In this document: piece by piece, positions 63,615 to 64,000 of the stretch
Numbering within the stretch: the stretch's first letter is position 1
How the letters are laid out: the number at the start of each line of letters is the position of its first letter
Source: Liolophura sinensis
Lineage: Eukaryota > Mollusca > Polyplacophora > Chitonida > Chitonidae
DNA: 64,000 nucleotides
NCBI RefSeq assembly: GCF_032854445.1
Contig: NC_088301.1
Span: 7,364,044-7,428,043 of the forward strand
Direction: 5' to 3'
The notes under the pieces: model-generated
Told to the model about the DNA's origin: nothing
Seen by the model: only the letters and a program-made list of their open reading frames with translations
The model's database searches: none
Position numbers and translations under genes: made by a program

Positions 63615-64000
63615 AAGCTGAAGAAAATTGGCTGATGGTAAGCCCACATGTGAAAGACATTCTGATGAAACATTTAAAACCATAAAAAATAAAACACATC
63701 CCGAAAACAAAAATGTGATCATACCTGACAATTAAGCTATCTGGTATACCAGCAAAACAAAGACAGTCCAATATCCCCTGGTTTCAATCTCCTTCAGTAA
63801 AAGCACCTAAAATCCAGCAATGATAAATCCTCATATCTGCACTGTCACAACACTCTGTGTGATGTGTATATGTGACTTCAGCTTCAACACATCATACAAT
63901 GCATGGTTATCTTTTTTCTCTTTGTTCTTTTTTTTTTAACTCCTGCTGTAGCACGGTATAACCCTTACACATCAATCCTTCAACTCCTGACTAGACCTGC

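Larger units (their letters stand above)
60656..64000. other. Upstream region or 5' intron of the NCS gene
   Basis: No coding exon recognised. Contains one full-length SINE and microsatellites. The predicted splice acceptor at 60656-60658 means this is probably intron, with the promoter either here or beyond the window. Confidence 0.5.

Overview
The window reads as AT-rich, intron- and repeat-rich animal nuclear DNA, most likely from a mollusc or another lophotrochozoan. The evidence is one spliced gene with GT/AG introns, many copies of a tRNA-derived SINE whose tail end reads 'gattggtgttttacgccgtactc' on the opposite strand, a second dispersed element ('ggggtttaacatcgtact...tttttcagtcatatgac'), a decayed Penelope-like retroelement, several MITE families and many minisatellites. 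The taxon is inferred from remembered repeat families and was not checked by search.

Only one protein-coding gene is convincing. It lies on the minus strand at 55319..60627, in three coding exons that join in frame to a 193-residue neuronal calcium sensor (NCS) family protein with an N-terminal myristoylation signal, a CPxG-type dead first EF-hand and three canonical EF-hand loops. A splice acceptor 28 bases before the ATG implies an upstream 5' UTR exon and a promoter further toward, or beyond, the right end of the window.

Layout: 1-20 kb is non-coding, with short minisatellites (26, 30, 55 and 56 bp units), SINE pieces, one small MITE and several GC-richer, repeat-free islands that could be regulatory. 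20.2-23.2 kb is a satellite-like block: a 59-bp unit array with a 569-bp higher-order duplication, running into a 36-bp unit array. 25.2-29.1 kb is a transposon nest: a SINE split by a second SINE-like element, inverted fragments of a Penelope terminus, a TA-flanked 560-bp inverted-repeat element, then the broken Penelope reverse transcriptase/GIY-YIG ORF. 29.6-30.2 kb is a decaying tandem array. 31.5-33.7 kb holds three SINE copies, two of them full length with clear target-site duplications, plus a copy of the second element. 34-54 kb is non-coding, with many minisatellites and copies of a ~200-bp MITE family. 55-64 kb is the NCS gene with its repeat-filled introns and upstream sequence.

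No CRISPR, operon, tRNA gene, rRNA or phage feature is present. Most open frames of 60-170 codons are chance frames in AT-rich DNA or frames kept open by repeat units whose length is a multiple of three. I did not find a convincing new system. The most useful leads are the NCS gene, the Penelope/MITE nest, the TA-flanked MITE family and the higher-order satellite.
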